Positions 50,941 to 59,447 of a DNA stretch of 64,000 bases are shown here, in pieces. The DNA is from Salinigranum salinum (GTDB lineage Archaea; Halobacteriota; Halobacteria; Halobacteriales; Haloferacaceae). Below the pieces are notes generated by a model. That model was not told where the DNA came from. It saw nothing but the letters and a program-made list of their open reading frames with translations, and made no database searches. A program made the translations under genes and the position numbers. Numbering within the stretch: position 1 is the stretch's first letter; each line of letters starts with the position of its first letter. Location of the stretch: NCBI RefSeq assembly GCF_009176545.1, contig NZ_VTOJ01000002.1:1116001-1180000 (forward strand), read 5' to 3'.

Positions 50941-51513
50941 TCAGTCCCTGTCGTGCTTCTCTCGCTCCTCGTCGTGCCCCTCTCGTTCGTCCTCCTCCGC
51001 GTCGTCTTCGTCTTCCATGGCGACCTCTAGCAGTTCGTCGTACCCGGTGAGTCTCCGCGACACGGCAGCCGTCGTTGGGAGTTGATCGCCCAGTTCCCCG
51101 AGGTGGTCAAGCGTGCCCGCCAGCAGATCCGGGTCGACACCCATCTGCTCCCCGAACTGCCGCAGTGCCCGCTCGAAGAGCTGGCCACACTCCCGTGCTG
51201 CAGGGGCGTAGAGTTTCACACACTCGTGGTCGCCGCACGAAACCTCGACGATGGCGGTGTCGGTGAGCCAGTTCCCGTAGTAGAGACCACCGGTGCCCCT
51301 CAGTCCGTGGTGCACTGCCCGAATCTGGTAACAGCCCGGAGGGACCTCGACCTCGAGATGCCCACACCGTGCTCGAAGGCCCAGGTAGCGCCGGTCACAC
51401 CACTTGAGGATCTCGCCGTTACAGTGGGCGATGCTGACGTAGTACGTCTCGTCCGTGATCCTGCACGGCTCACCCAGTCTGGTGATCCAGATGTCTAATT
51501 TTCCAGTTGACAT
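50941..51513 (-). CDS. Cysteine-rich protein of unknown function with charged tail
   Basis: A 190-residue protein that I cannot assign. Residues 1-105 look like a beta-sandwich (KLDIWITRLGEPCRIT, ISIAHCNG-type strands, LEVEVPPGCYQIRAVHHG, AIVEVSCGDHECVKLYAP) and hold all of its eight or more cysteines. Residues 106-155 are helical (ECGQLFERALRQFGEQM), and the tail from about 165 is almost all acidic and basic residues (EDEDDAEEDEREGHDEERE). There is no signal peptide. The upstream DNA is AT-rich with aataaatg-like TATA elements. No sequence in view links it to the nos operon on its other side. Confidence 0.7.
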   Translation of the reverse strand: MSTGKLDIWITRLGEPCRITDETYYVSIAHCNGEILKWCDRRYLGLRARCGHLEVEVPPGCYQIRAVHHGLRGTGGLYYGNWLTDTAIVEVSCGDHECVKLYAPAARECGQLFERALRQFGEQMGVDPDLLAGTLDHLGELGDQLPTTAAVSRRLTGYDELLEVAMEDEDDAEEDEREGHDEEREKHDRD

Positions 51514-51750
51514 GATCCCACCCCGATACCCCCTCGCGGGGGACGGGAATAAATGTTACTGAATTTTAATTAAATAAATGATAATTTTTGGGAACGACAC
51601 TCACCCCGGAACGACTCCGTCCGAACAGGACTGTCGCCACAGTCGGAACCGAAGCGCGGTCGCGTCCCGCACCGACCCGCCTCCGACGTCGATCGGCGCG
51701 CTGTTCGCACCGTGGATACACGACGTCGAGCGCGACGAGGATCCCGATGG

Positions 51751-52569
51751 TCACGCCTCCCAGACGGTGAGGACGGCCACGGCGAGCGACCCGGCGAACC
51801 ACCCCACGAGCCCCACGAGGCCGCCGAGAGTGCTGCCGGCGTCGCGACCGCTCACCGCGCCGACGACGAGATCGAGCACGAGTCCGCGGAACGCGCTCGC
51901 GGGCGACAACGCGATCACGACGGGGAGGACGTCGGGCGAGAGCCCACCCGCGAGCCCCCCGACGACCCCCGCGTCGACGCCGACGAGGAAGGCGACGGCG
52001 AGCGCGACGACGACCGCCAGCGCCCCCCGGACGCTCCGCGTCGCCGCCGAGACAGCGACGGCGATCGCCAGCGTGGTGAGGCCGAAGCCGACCGTGAGGA
52101 GGGTGAAGCGGACGAACAGCCACAGCGAGTCGGCGGCGTCGTTGGCCGCGACGACATCCGTCCGGCCCGGGGCGAGCGTCGCGCCCACGATCCCGGCGAC
52201 GACGAGCGTCGCGAAGAGGACGGTGGCGACGAACAGTGCCCGACCGAGGTACGCGCCGAGGACGTACTCGGCGCGCGAGAGCGGGTAGGTGCGGATCGCC
52301 TCCAGTTCGCCGGAGACGCGGTCGTCGAGCGCCGCCCGGTAGCCCGCGGCGAACGCGAACAGGGGGACGAGTACCTCGACCGTGAACAGCAGGTCGAGCG
52401 CCAGCGGCACGAAGCCGCCGGCCCCGCTGCCGGCGACGACGACGCCGACCACGCTCGCGAAGACGACGAGACCGAGCACGAGAACCGACCAGGTGCGGGC
52501 GACCGTCCGGAGGTCGCGCGCCGCGACGACGAGGACACGGTGCCGACCCGCTCGGTCGACGAGGCTCAC
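51751..52569 (-). CDS. nosY: ABC transporter permease, NosY-like
   Basis: A 272-residue permease with about six helices, including SVLVLGLVVFASVVGVVVAG, LDLLFTVEVLVPLFAFAAGY and LFVATVLFATLVVAGIVG. The conserved loop DRVSGELEAIRTYPLSRAEYV is typical of NosY and related ABC-2-type permeases. The start is GTG at 52569, overlapping the nosF stop. With NosF and NosD it forms the copper/sulfur maturation system for nitrous oxide reductase. The 237 bases beyond its 3' end are AT-rich and hold no gene. Confidence 0.88.
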   Translation of the reverse strand: MSLVDRAGRHRVLVVAARDLRTVARTWSVLVLGLVVFASVVGVVVAGSGAGGFVPLALDLLFTVEVLVPLFAFAAGYRAALDDRVSGELEAIRTYPLSRAEYVLGAYLGRALFVATVLFATLVVAGIVGATLAPGRTDVVAANDAADSLWLFVRFTLLTVGFGLTTLAIAVAVSAATRSVRGALAVVVALAVAFLVGVDAGVVGGLAGGLSPDVLPVVIALSPASAFRGLVLDLVVGAVSGRDAGSTLGGLVGLVGWFAGSLAVAVLTVWEA

Positions 52570-53453
52570 CGGGAGTCACCCCCGGATCCGCCGTCGAGGT
52601 CGTCGGGAGCGACGCCCGACTGGAGGCCGGTCCGGACGGTCGGACGATCCCCGTCCTCGTCGTCCGACACGGCGGAGAGGAAGACGTCGACGAGGCCGTC
52701 CGCGTCGGCGTCGGCGATCAGTTCGCGAGGGACACCGTCGACGACGAACCGACCCCGGTCGAGGAGGACGACCCGGTCGGCGGTCCGTTCGACGGCGACG
52801 AGGTCGTGCGAGGCGAGCAGGACCGCCCGGCCGTCGTCGGCGACGTCGCGGATGGTCTCGAAGATGTGCGCGGAGATGGCGGGGTCCAGCCCGCTCGCAG
52901 GCTCGTCGAGGACGAGTACGGCGGGGTCGCCGAGCAGCGCCTGCGCGAGGCCGAGCAGTCGTGTCATCCCGCCCGAGAGCGCCTCGACGTTCCGGTTCCG
53001 GACGCCGGCCAGCCCCACCTGATCGAGGACCTCGTCGACGTCGGTCCCGCCGTCGGGGCCGAGCAGGTCGGCGTAGAACGCGAGCGTGTCGGCGACCGTG
53101 AAACCGGGGCGGAACGACGGCCGCTGGGGGAGGTAGCCGATCGGACGCACTCCCCTCCGGTCGACGTCGACCCGGCCGCCGTCCGGGCGCAGGAGTCCGG
53201 CGACGATCCGGAGGAGCGTCGACTTGCCGGAGCCGTTGGGGCCGACGACGCTCAGGAGCGAGCCGGGCTCGACCGCGAGCGAAACCCCGTCGAGGACGGT
53301 CACGTCGCCGAACCCGTGGGCGAGTTCGTCGACGGTCACCGCCGGGTCCACGGTCGCGGCGGGCGCGGCGTCGTCATCCCGGGCGTCGTCTCGCGCGGAC
53401 TCGCCGTCGTGTGGATCGCCCGTCGCCCCGTCGGTGCGGTTCGTCTCGGTCAC
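52566..53453 (-). CDS. nosF: ABC transporter ATP-binding protein, NosF-like
   Basis: A 295-residue ATPase. After a 40-residue acidic N-terminus come VDELAHGFGDVTVLDGV, Walker A VVGPNGSGKSTLLRI, the signature LSGGMTRLLGLAQALL, Walker B AVLVLDEPASGLDP and the H-loop VLLASHDLVAV. The start is GTG at 53453, overlapping the nosD stop by four bases. Gene order and sequence fit NosF, the ATPase energising NosY. Confidence 0.88.
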   Translation of the reverse strand: MTETNRTDGATGDPHDGESARDDARDDDAAPAATVDPAVTVDELAHGFGDVTVLDGVSLAVEPGSLLSVVGPNGSGKSTLLRIVAGLLRPDGGRVDVDRRGVRPIGYLPQRPSFRPGFTVADTLAFYADLLGPDGGTDVDEVLDQVGLAGVRNRNVEALSGGMTRLLGLAQALLGDPAVLVLDEPASGLDPAISAHIFETIRDVADDGRAVLLASHDLVAVERTADRVVLLDRGRFVVDGVPRELIADADADGLVDVFLSAVSDDEDGDRPTVRTGLQSGVAPDDLDGGSGGDSR

Positions 53454-55381
53454 GGCGCCACCTCCCGCGTCGCGTTCGCCAGACGCGCCGGATTGGCGGG
53501 GGACGCACGCGGCGACTGATCGACGACGCCCGCCGAGCGCAGGCCGGAGACATCGGTACCGACCGCGCGGAGCGCGACGACCGACGGGGCCTGCGACACC
53601 GTCCACGCGGCCGGTTCGTCGCGCAGCGCGCCGTCGACCGGGCCCGTCGGCCGGTAGGGTCGATCGAGCGTCCCGTCCCCGTCGGCGTCGGGGATCGGGA
53701 GCGGCCCCCAGTAGTTGCCCTCGTCGCCGCGGGACCACGTCCGGAGGGGGCCGCGCCCCGTCTCGACCTGTCTGTCGTTGTCCACGACGTCGTTCCGCAC
53801 GACCCAGTTCGTCGGGAACAGCGTCGTGGCGCGGACGCCGACCCCGTTGTTCGCGACCACGTTCCCCTCGTAGACGGAGCGGTGACCGGAGACGGAGAGC
53901 CCGTGGTCGTTGTCGACGAGGACGTTGTGGGCGTAGTAGCTGTCGCCGCCGACGGGGACGAAGCCGTACTCCGAGTCGCGCACGTCGTTGCCGACGACGA
54001 CGTTCTCGACGGGACGGGTCATGATGATGATGCCAGCGCGCGTGTCGCGGATCGTGTTGTTCGCGACCAGCCCCCGGGAGGTGTACATGAAGTGGACGCC
54101 GTATCGCTCGTCGGACATGGAGTTGTCACGGACGACGAAGCCGTCGGCACGGTGGGTGTAGACGGCGTCGCGCCCGCCGACGAACGTCGACCCCTCGACC
54201 AGCGCGCGTGACTGCATGAGGACGACGCCCATGAACCCGTCCCAGGGGTCGTCGCTCCCCTCGATCCGGCTGTCGACGACGGCCGCGCGGTCGGAGAAGC
54301 GGACGACGACGCCGCTGGCGGGCGTCTCGATCGTGACGTCGTGGACGAGCGAACCGTTCGCCCGGTGCATCACGACCCCCGCGTCACCCCGACCGTAGGC
54401 GAACTGGACGACGCGCGACCAGTCCTCGCGCGTGAGGTTCTCGCCGTGTGGCCGGCGCTGGGTGCCGTTCGGGCCGACGCCGGTGATTCGGAGCGACGAC
54501 ACCGCGGTGTGCGGCTGGCGCAGCAGTAGCACGCTGTCGGTGCCGTTCCCTCGTAACACGGTGTCGTTCCCCGATCCGGCGATCGTGACCGGCGTCGTCA
54601 CCGAGAGGTTCGTCACGTCGTACGTCCCCGGCGGCAGCCGGACGGTCGTGTTCGGTGGGGCTCGGTCGAGCGCGGCCGCGAGCGTCGGCGCGTCCGCGCC
54701 CACGACGACGGAGACGGGCCGGTCGAGGAGCGCGCGACCGTCGGCCGCGACGTCGTCGGCCCACGCCTGCTGAGCGGCGATTCGCCGATCGAACCGGTCC
54801 CGCCGCCGGTCGAGCGGGTTCTCGGCCGTGCGCTGGAGCGTCTCCCAGTCGACGACGCGACCGCCGTGTGCGTCGGCGAACGCCTCGGCGTCGGCCCGTG
54901 CGGAGAAGGAGACTGCGAGCGGTTGGCTCGGTGCCCGCGCGCTGCTGTCGACCACGAACGAGGCGTCCTCGGCCCGGGTCCAGCCGACCGCACGACCGCG
55001 TTCCGCGGTCAGATGCCCCTCGGGCGTCAGCACCGGAGAGACGGTCGAGAAGTCCGAAACGAAGACGGCGAGCGGGTCGCCGAACCCCGCGCGCGTCTCC
55101 GGCGCGGCGAGTTCGCCCGCGGCGGTCTCGACGCCGTAGTAGCCGACGACGAACCGGTACTGCGAGAAGTACACCTCGGCACGGGGGACGAGAAAACCCT
55201 CCGTCTCGGCGCGGTTGACGTCGACGTACGTCATGCCGGTCGACAGCGTCCGGTCGAACGGCACCGGTCGGAGCTGGTCGTCCGGCGTCGGACCGAGCGC
55301 GAACGCGCCGCTGGAGACGACCAGCAGACCCACGAGGACGGCCGTCGCCGCACGCACCGCACCGGGAGTGACGAAGGTCAT
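53450..55381 (-). CDS. nosD: NosD nitrous oxide reductase maturation protein with N-terminal NosL-like domain
   Basis: A 643-residue secreted protein. A Sec signal (TAVLVGLLVVSSGAFALG) occupies about residues 10-32. Residues about 50-190 look NosL-like (FVSDFSTVSPVLTPEGHL; VSFSARADAEAFADAHGG). From 215 on there is a right-handed beta-helix of CASH/NosD repeats (TTVRLPPGTYDVTNLSV; NDVRDSEYGFVPVGGDS; VYEGNVVANNGVGVRATT). NosD is a periplasmic partner of NosFY and helps assemble the copper centres of nitrous oxide reductase. It overlaps nosF and follows nosL by 47 bases. nosZ is not in this window. Confidence 0.9.
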   Translation of the reverse strand: MTFVTPGAVRAATAVLVGLLVVSSGAFALGPTPDDQLRPVPFDRTLSTGMTYVDVNRAETEGFLVPRAEVYFSQYRFVVGYYGVETAAGELAAPETRAGFGDPLAVFVSDFSTVSPVLTPEGHLTAERGRAVGWTRAEDASFVVDSSARAPSQPLAVSFSARADAEAFADAHGGRVVDWETLQRTAENPLDRRRDRFDRRIAAQQAWADDVAADGRALLDRPVSVVVGADAPTLAAALDRAPPNTTVRLPPGTYDVTNLSVTTPVTIAGSGNDTVLRGNGTDSVLLLRQPHTAVSSLRITGVGPNGTQRRPHGENLTREDWSRVVQFAYGRGDAGVVMHRANGSLVHDVTIETPASGVVVRFSDRAAVVDSRIEGSDDPWDGFMGVVLMQSRALVEGSTFVGGRDAVYTHRADGFVVRDNSMSDERYGVHFMYTSRGLVANNTIRDTRAGIIIMTRPVENVVVGNDVRDSEYGFVPVGGDSYYAHNVLVDNDHGLSVSGHRSVYEGNVVANNGVGVRATTLFPTNWVVRNDVVDNDRQVETGRGPLRTWSRGDEGNYWGPLPIPDADGDGTLDRPYRPTGPVDGALRDEPAAWTVSQAPSVVALRAVGTDVSGLRSAGVVDQSPRASPANPARLANATREVAP

Positions 55382-55428
55382 GGATTAGATTGGATTTGAT
55401 GAGGGTGGGAGAGCGTCGACAGTGTTCG

Positions 55429-56013
55429 TCAGCGGCCGAGGCTCGCGACGGTTGCCGGGCTCACGTCGCCGTGTGTCATCAGCTCGCCGCCGTGTTCGTC
55501 GCGGAACGACTCGGCGTCCGCGCGGTCGGAGAACGCGATCAGGTCCCGTCCCATCGCCCCCTTCACGTCGCTGCCGACGACGTACGTGACCTCCGTGGCG
55601 GCGACGAACGCGTCGGCCTCGGAGTGGGTCGAGATGAGGGTGTCGCCGCCCTCGGTGAACGTCCGGTAGTCGACCGTGGAGTAGTCGGTCACGTAGAAGG
55701 CGGCCGCCTCCCACCCCTCGTCGCGCCGGTCGAAGTGGAACCCGTACGCCTCCCAGGTGCTGTCGAACCGGGCGGGGTTCGAGTGCCCCGCCGGGCGTTC
55801 GCCGGGGTAGAAGATCTCGGCGGAGGGGCCAGGGTGGTTCGGGATGACCATCCCACAGACGTCGCAGCTGTGGTCCCCCGTGAGCGTGATGGGGTCGGGC
55901 ATCTCGCCACCCCCCGAACCACCGCTACAGCCGGCGAGGGCGGCGACACCGAGAGATACCGCCCCGGCCAGCACCGTCCGTCGGGGGACCGTCAACCGTG
56001 CGTGTTCGCACAT
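55429..56013 (-). CDS. nosL: NosL family Tat lipoprotein
   Basis: A 194-residue copper-binding lipoprotein. The N-terminal PRRTVLAGAVSLGVAALAGC combines a Tat-type twin-arginine and a lipobox cysteine at 28. The copper-binding site is HSCDVCGMVIPNHPG, and the fold continues with AAAFYVTDYSTVDYRTF and AFSDRADAESFRDEHGGE. NosL delivers Cu(I) to nitrous oxide reductase. It heads the nosLDFY operon. A TATA-like box about 26 bases upstream supports this start. Confidence 0.9.
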   Translation of the reverse strand: MCEHARLTVPRRTVLAGAVSLGVAALAGCSGGSGGGEMPDPITLTGDHSCDVCGMVIPNHPGPSAEIFYPGERPAGHSNPARFDSTWEAYGFHFDRRDEGWEAAAFYVTDYSTVDYRTFTEGGDTLISTHSEADAFVAATEVTYVVGSDVKGAMGRDLIAFSDRADAESFRDEHGGELMTHGDVSPATVASLGR

Positions 56014-56034
56014 GGCGACACGTTTGTCTCGTGT

Positions 56035-56044
56035 TCATTTATCA
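56035..56044 (-). promoter_or_regulatory. TATA box of the nosLDFY operon
   Basis: The minus strand reads tgataaatga, centred about 26 bases before the nosL ATG at 56013. Confidence 0.5.
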
Positions 56045-56084
56045 ATATTCGAGGTTCCCACGGGCCGAGAACGGCTCCGCCACG

Positions 56085-56092
56085 AGACTTTT
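56085..56092 (+). promoter_or_regulatory. TATA-like box of the PQQ-like lipoprotein gene
   Basis: The sequence gacttttg is centred about 28 bases before the GTG at 56117. Both divergent promoters lie in the 103 bases between nosL and this gene. Confidence 0.4.
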
Positions 56093-56116
56093 GTCCGACC
56101 GTCACCCACGAAGACC

Positions 56117-57514
56117 GTGTCCCTGCCGCCGTCCGCCTCCCGCCGCACGGTCCTCGCGGCCCTCGGCACCGCGTCGATCGGCGGACTCGCCGGCTGTAGC
56201 GGCGACCCTTTCGCCCCCGACCGCCCCGAGGACGTGCCGCCCCCCACCCTTGGGAGCGACGACGACCCACCGGTCGGTGTCTGGGCCGGGCCCGGCGGCG
56301 ATCTGCGGAACACCCGGTTCGCCGCCGTTACTCCCATCAGAGAGCCGACCATCCGCTGGGAGAGTCCGTTCGCCGGGTTCGTCGGCGGCGTCACCAGGGA
56401 CCGACTCAGTCTCACACGGCCGGGACCGGCCGGTGAGCGTGCCACGCTCGCGACGTACGCCCTCGCAGACGGCACGCTGGAGTGGGAGACGGCGGTCGAC
56501 CACCCGATCGCGGCCCCGTGGTCGGACGGCTCGACGCTGTACGCCTCGGGCACGGGGCGCGTCAGGCGGGTCGGCCCGGACGGCCAGCTCGGGTGGACGC
56601 ACGACCTCTACACGACGCTCACCGAGCGCGTGCACGGGTCGTTTCTGCCCGCGAGGCGTGACCGCTTTCGGGTGTCGTCGCCGGTGGTCGCCGACGGCGT
56701 CGCCCACGTCACGAGCAGCTACGGACTCCACGGGCTGGACGCCGACTCGGGCGCGGAACTGTGGCGGCTCTGGGTCGAAGACGCATCCCGGATCGCGCGC
56801 CGGCCGACCGTCGCCCCGGAGAGCGTCTACTTCGTGGGGCCGGGCGACGACGGTGCCAGCGTGGGGAACGTCTTCGAGGACGAACCGATCCGCCTCGCCG
56901 AGGGGCTCGACGAGTTCTGTCCGCCGGTCGCGGTCGGCGTGGACCACGCGTTCGGGGGGCCGGCCGCTCGACGACAGGGTGGGACGCCGGGGACGCTCCT
57001 GGCGACGCCTCGCATCACGCCCGAGGGAGGGTTCACCGACGCCGACCAGTGGTGGTTCGTCGGTCACCACACGAGCGCACCGCGGGGGCGGCGGGTGACA
57101 CGGCCGGCCGTCGGACCGGACCGGGTGTACGTCGGCGACACCGTCGACGTCCCGGACGGCCTCCGGGCGGCGATCTACGCCGTCGAACCGGTGACTGGAA
57201 CCACCGCGTGGACGCACCGGGTCGCGGTCGAGAACGCCACCCCACAGTTCGAACCGGAGCTCCAGCCAGTGGTCTCGGCGGTGGCCGCCACCGCGGACGT
57301 CGTCTACGCCGGCGTCGGTCCCACGGTCGACGCCTCGCCGACCGACCCGCACCTCGTCGGCGACGAGGCGGGCGTTCTCGCGCTCGACGCCGAGACCGGT
57401 GAGCGGCTGTGGTTCGAGCGAATTGGGTTCCTCCCCGACGACCTGGCCGTCGTGGACGCACACGTCGTCGCGTGGGACCGCGACCGGAACCTCGCGGTGC
57501 TGGGCGAGGCGTAA
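56117..57514 (+). CDS. Tat lipoprotein with PQQ-like beta-propeller
   Basis: A 465-residue exported protein. The start is GTG at 56117 (MSLPPSASRRTVLAALG): a twin-arginine signal and the lipobox LAGC at about residue 28. The rest is a WD/PQQ-like beta-propeller (GDLRNTRFAAVTPIREPTI; LGWTHDLYTTLTERVHG; ADSGAELWRLWVEDASR; AVEPVTGTTAWTHRVAV). It likely binds a partner or ligand on the cell surface. Its position, divergent from nosL, suggests a link to copper or nitrogen-oxide metabolism, but this is inference. It ends 19 bases before a convergent regulator gene. Confidence 0.85.
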   Translation: MSLPPSASRRTVLAALGTASIGGLAGCSGDPFAPDRPEDVPPPTLGSDDDPPVGVWAGPGGDLRNTRFAAVTPIREPTIRWESPFAGFVGGVTRDRLSLTRPGPAGERATLATYALADGTLEWETAVDHPIAAPWSDGSTLYASGTGRVRRVGPDGQLGWTHDLYTTLTERVHGSFLPARRDRFRVSSPVVADGVAHVTSSYGLHGLDADSGAELWRLWVEDASRIARRPTVAPESVYFVGPGDDGASVGNVFEDEPIRLAEGLDEFCPPVAVGVDHAFGGPAARRQGGTPGTLLATPRITPEGGFTDADQWWFVGHHTSAPRGRRVTRPAVGPDRVYVGDTVDVPDGLRAAIYAVEPVTGTTAWTHRVAVENATPQFEPELQPVVSAVAATADVVYAGVGPTVDASPTDPHLVGDEAGVLALDAETGERLWFERIGFLPDDLAVVDAHVVAWDRDRNLAVLGEA

Positions 57515-57533
57515 CCCCGGTCCGCTCCGGCAG

Positions 57534-58193
57534 TCACGGCTCGAACACCGAGGAGACGAGCCTCGACTCGGCCTTGCGCAGGTGTTCGGCCGCGGTGCTG
57601 GGCGCGCAGTCGATCGCCCCGGCGACGTCCTCGTGCGTCGCCTCCCGCGGGATCTCGTAGTAGCCCAGGTCGACCGCGGCCGCGAGCGCCTCGCGCTGGC
57701 GCTCCGTGAGGTGCGTCTCGACGGTCGCTGCCACCGTCCGGAGTCCGCCGACCGCCTCGATGGAGACGTCGACCGGGTCGGGGAGGCTCTCGACCGCCGC
57801 CTGAACCTCGGCGTCGGGGCCGAACAGCGAGACCGAAACCGTCCCGTCCGCGTGGTAGCGGATGGGCGGCACGACGATCAGCCCGCCCCGGGTGATGGGT
57901 CCGAACAGGTCGCCGAGCGCCTCCGTCGTGGCGTCCCGGACGTAGGCGTAGAACGCGTCGTCGCCGGCACGGACCACCTCGTGGTCGACGACCTCCGGGA
58001 TCGTCGCGACGCGCGCCTCGAAGGCGTCGGCGTCGCCGACGGCGTAGTGGAGGATACCCAGCGCGTCGCCCGTGAAGTTCCACTGGAGCGCGGTCGCCCG
58101 CTCGACGAACGGGGCGTTGGTCCACACGTCGTACATCGGGTGGATTTCGGCCTCTCGGCCGCCCGCGGCGAGCCGGACCCGGACGTGCTTCAT
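57534..58193 (-). CDS. Bat-type helix-turn-helix transcriptional regulator
   Basis: A 219-residue regulator in the bacterio-opsin activator (HTH_10) group. An N-terminal sensor-like region (MKHVRVRLAAGGREAEIHPM; FTGDALGILHYAVGDADAF) is followed by the C-terminal HTH with LTERQREALAAAVDLGYYE, HEDVAGAIDCAPSTAAEHLR and AESRLVSSVF. The start at 58193 is chosen because a TATA box is centred 27 bases upstream; the ATG at 58220 would sit on that box. The regulated genes are unknown, with nosLDFY and the propeller gene as neighbours. Confidence 0.85.
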   Translation of the reverse strand: MKHVRVRLAAGGREAEIHPMYDVWTNAPFVERATALQWNFTGDALGILHYAVGDADAFEARVATIPEVVDHEVVRAGDDAFYAYVRDATTEALGDLFGPITRGGLIVVPPIRYHADGTVSVSLFGPDAEVQAAVESLPDPVDVSIEAVGGLRTVAATVETHLTERQREALAAAVDLGYYEIPREATHEDVAGAIDCAPSTAAEHLRKAESRLVSSVFEP

Positions 58194-58217
58194 GCGCGAG
58201 AGCAGACGGTCGTCTGA

Positions 58218-58223
58218 CATAAA
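58218..58223 (-). promoter_or_regulatory. TATA-like box of the Bat-type regulator
   Basis: The minus strand reads tttatg, centred 27-28 bases before the ATG at 58193. It decides between the two possible starts. Confidence 0.4.
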
Positions 58224-58278
58224 GCCCCCGCGTGCGTCCGGCACCAGCGCTTCGCACGCCTGGCCCCTATCCGCTCGT

Positions 58279-59301
58279 ATGAGTGCGACAGTGTTCGTCG
58301 CGGGCGCGACCGGCGTCCTCGGGCATCGACTCGTCGACCGACTCACGGACCAGGGGTACGACGTCGTCGGCCTCGCCAGGGACGACGCGGGCGAACGCCT
58401 CGTCGAGCGGCTGGGCGGGACTGCACGCCGGGGAGACGTGCTCGACCCGGCGACGCTCGACCGGACGATCGACGACGACGTGGCGGTACTGATCCACGCC
58501 GCAACCGCCATCCCCGACTCGCAGAAGCCGAGCGACGAGGAGTGGGCCCGAAACGACCGGGTCAGACGCGAGGGGATGCGGAACCTCCTCGACGCCGCCG
58601 GGGAACTCCGTCAGGTGGTGTTCCCGAGCGTCGTCTGGGTCGCCCGCCAGCCCGACGGCTCGCGGTTCGACGAGACGGCCGACCGTCACCCCGACAGAGC
58701 CACGCAGTCGGCCGCCGACGTGGAGGACCTGCTCGACGCCCGCGCCAGCGACGAGGGGTTCGACGCCGCGGTCCTGCGGTGTGGGTTCTTCTACGCGCCG
58801 GACGCACGGGACACGCGCGAGTGGGGCGAACAGCTACTCGACGGCGACCTCCCGGTCGTCGGGGGTGGGCTCCTCGGTCGGCGGGACGCCGAACTCTCGT
58901 TCGTCCACGCCGACGACGCGGCGAACGCCTTCGTCGCCGCGGTCGAACGCGAGGCGAGCGGGGTCTTCCACGTCGTCGACGACGAGCCCGCGACCGCGGC
59001 AGCGTTCTTCGGGACGTTCGCGGACCTGCTCGATGCGCCGGAACCGAGCCGAATCCCGGGGTGGCTCGCCCGGTTCTTCGTCGGGGAGATCACCGCGAAG
59101 GGACTCACCCGCCCGACGCCGACGACGAACGAGAGGGCGCGGCGCGACCTCGGGTGGGAACCGGAGTACCCGACGTACCGCGGGGGCCTGCGGCAGGTCG
59201 TCGAGACGTGGGACGCGGACGGGACGCTGGCCGAGTTGCGCGGGGAGTCGAGGGGCGCGACGGCGAGCAGGGCTCGGGGAGCGTCGGCACGGTCGGGCTG
59301 A
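58279..59301 (+). CDS. NAD-dependent epimerase/dehydratase-family protein
   Basis: A 340-residue extended-SDR protein. The NAD motif is VFVAGATGVLGHRLVDRL, followed by VLIHAATAIPDSQ and VVFPSVVWVARQPDG; GVFHVVDDEPATAAAFFG and PTPTTNERARRDLGWEP mark the C-terminal substrate domain. The usual Y-x3-K pair is not evident at the expected place (VVFPSVVWV then ARQPDGSRF), so classical epimerase chemistry is doubtful. It could be a reductase or a non-catalytic flavin/NADP-binding protein. Confidence 0.82.
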   Translation: MSATVFVAGATGVLGHRLVDRLTDQGYDVVGLARDDAGERLVERLGGTARRGDVLDPATLDRTIDDDVAVLIHAATAIPDSQKPSDEEWARNDRVRREGMRNLLDAAGELRQVVFPSVVWVARQPDGSRFDETADRHPDRATQSAADVEDLLDARASDEGFDAAVLRCGFFYAPDARDTREWGEQLLDGDLPVVGGGLLGRRDAELSFVHADDAANAFVAAVEREASGVFHVVDDEPATAAAFFGTFADLLDAPEPSRIPGWLARFFVGEITAKGLTRPTPTTNERARRDLGWEPEYPTYRGGLRQVVETWDADGTLAELRGESRGATASRARGASARSG

Positions 59302-59416
59302 CCGTCGTCGTGCCCGTGGCCGGACGCAGTCCGTCGGACAGATTCGGCGCTCGCCGAACGACCCACCGGGCCCGGATCATCAGCGCCTGAGGTCGGCTCC
59401 CGCGCGGGACCCGAAT

Positions 59417-59424
59417 CCTTAATC
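59417..59424 (+). promoter_or_regulatory. TATA-like box of the mutase gene
   Basis: The sequence ccttaatc is centred about 28 bases before the ATG at 59448, so the transcript is leaderless. Confidence 0.45.
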
Positions 59425-59447
59425 ATCGTCCCTCGGTAACTCGACGC

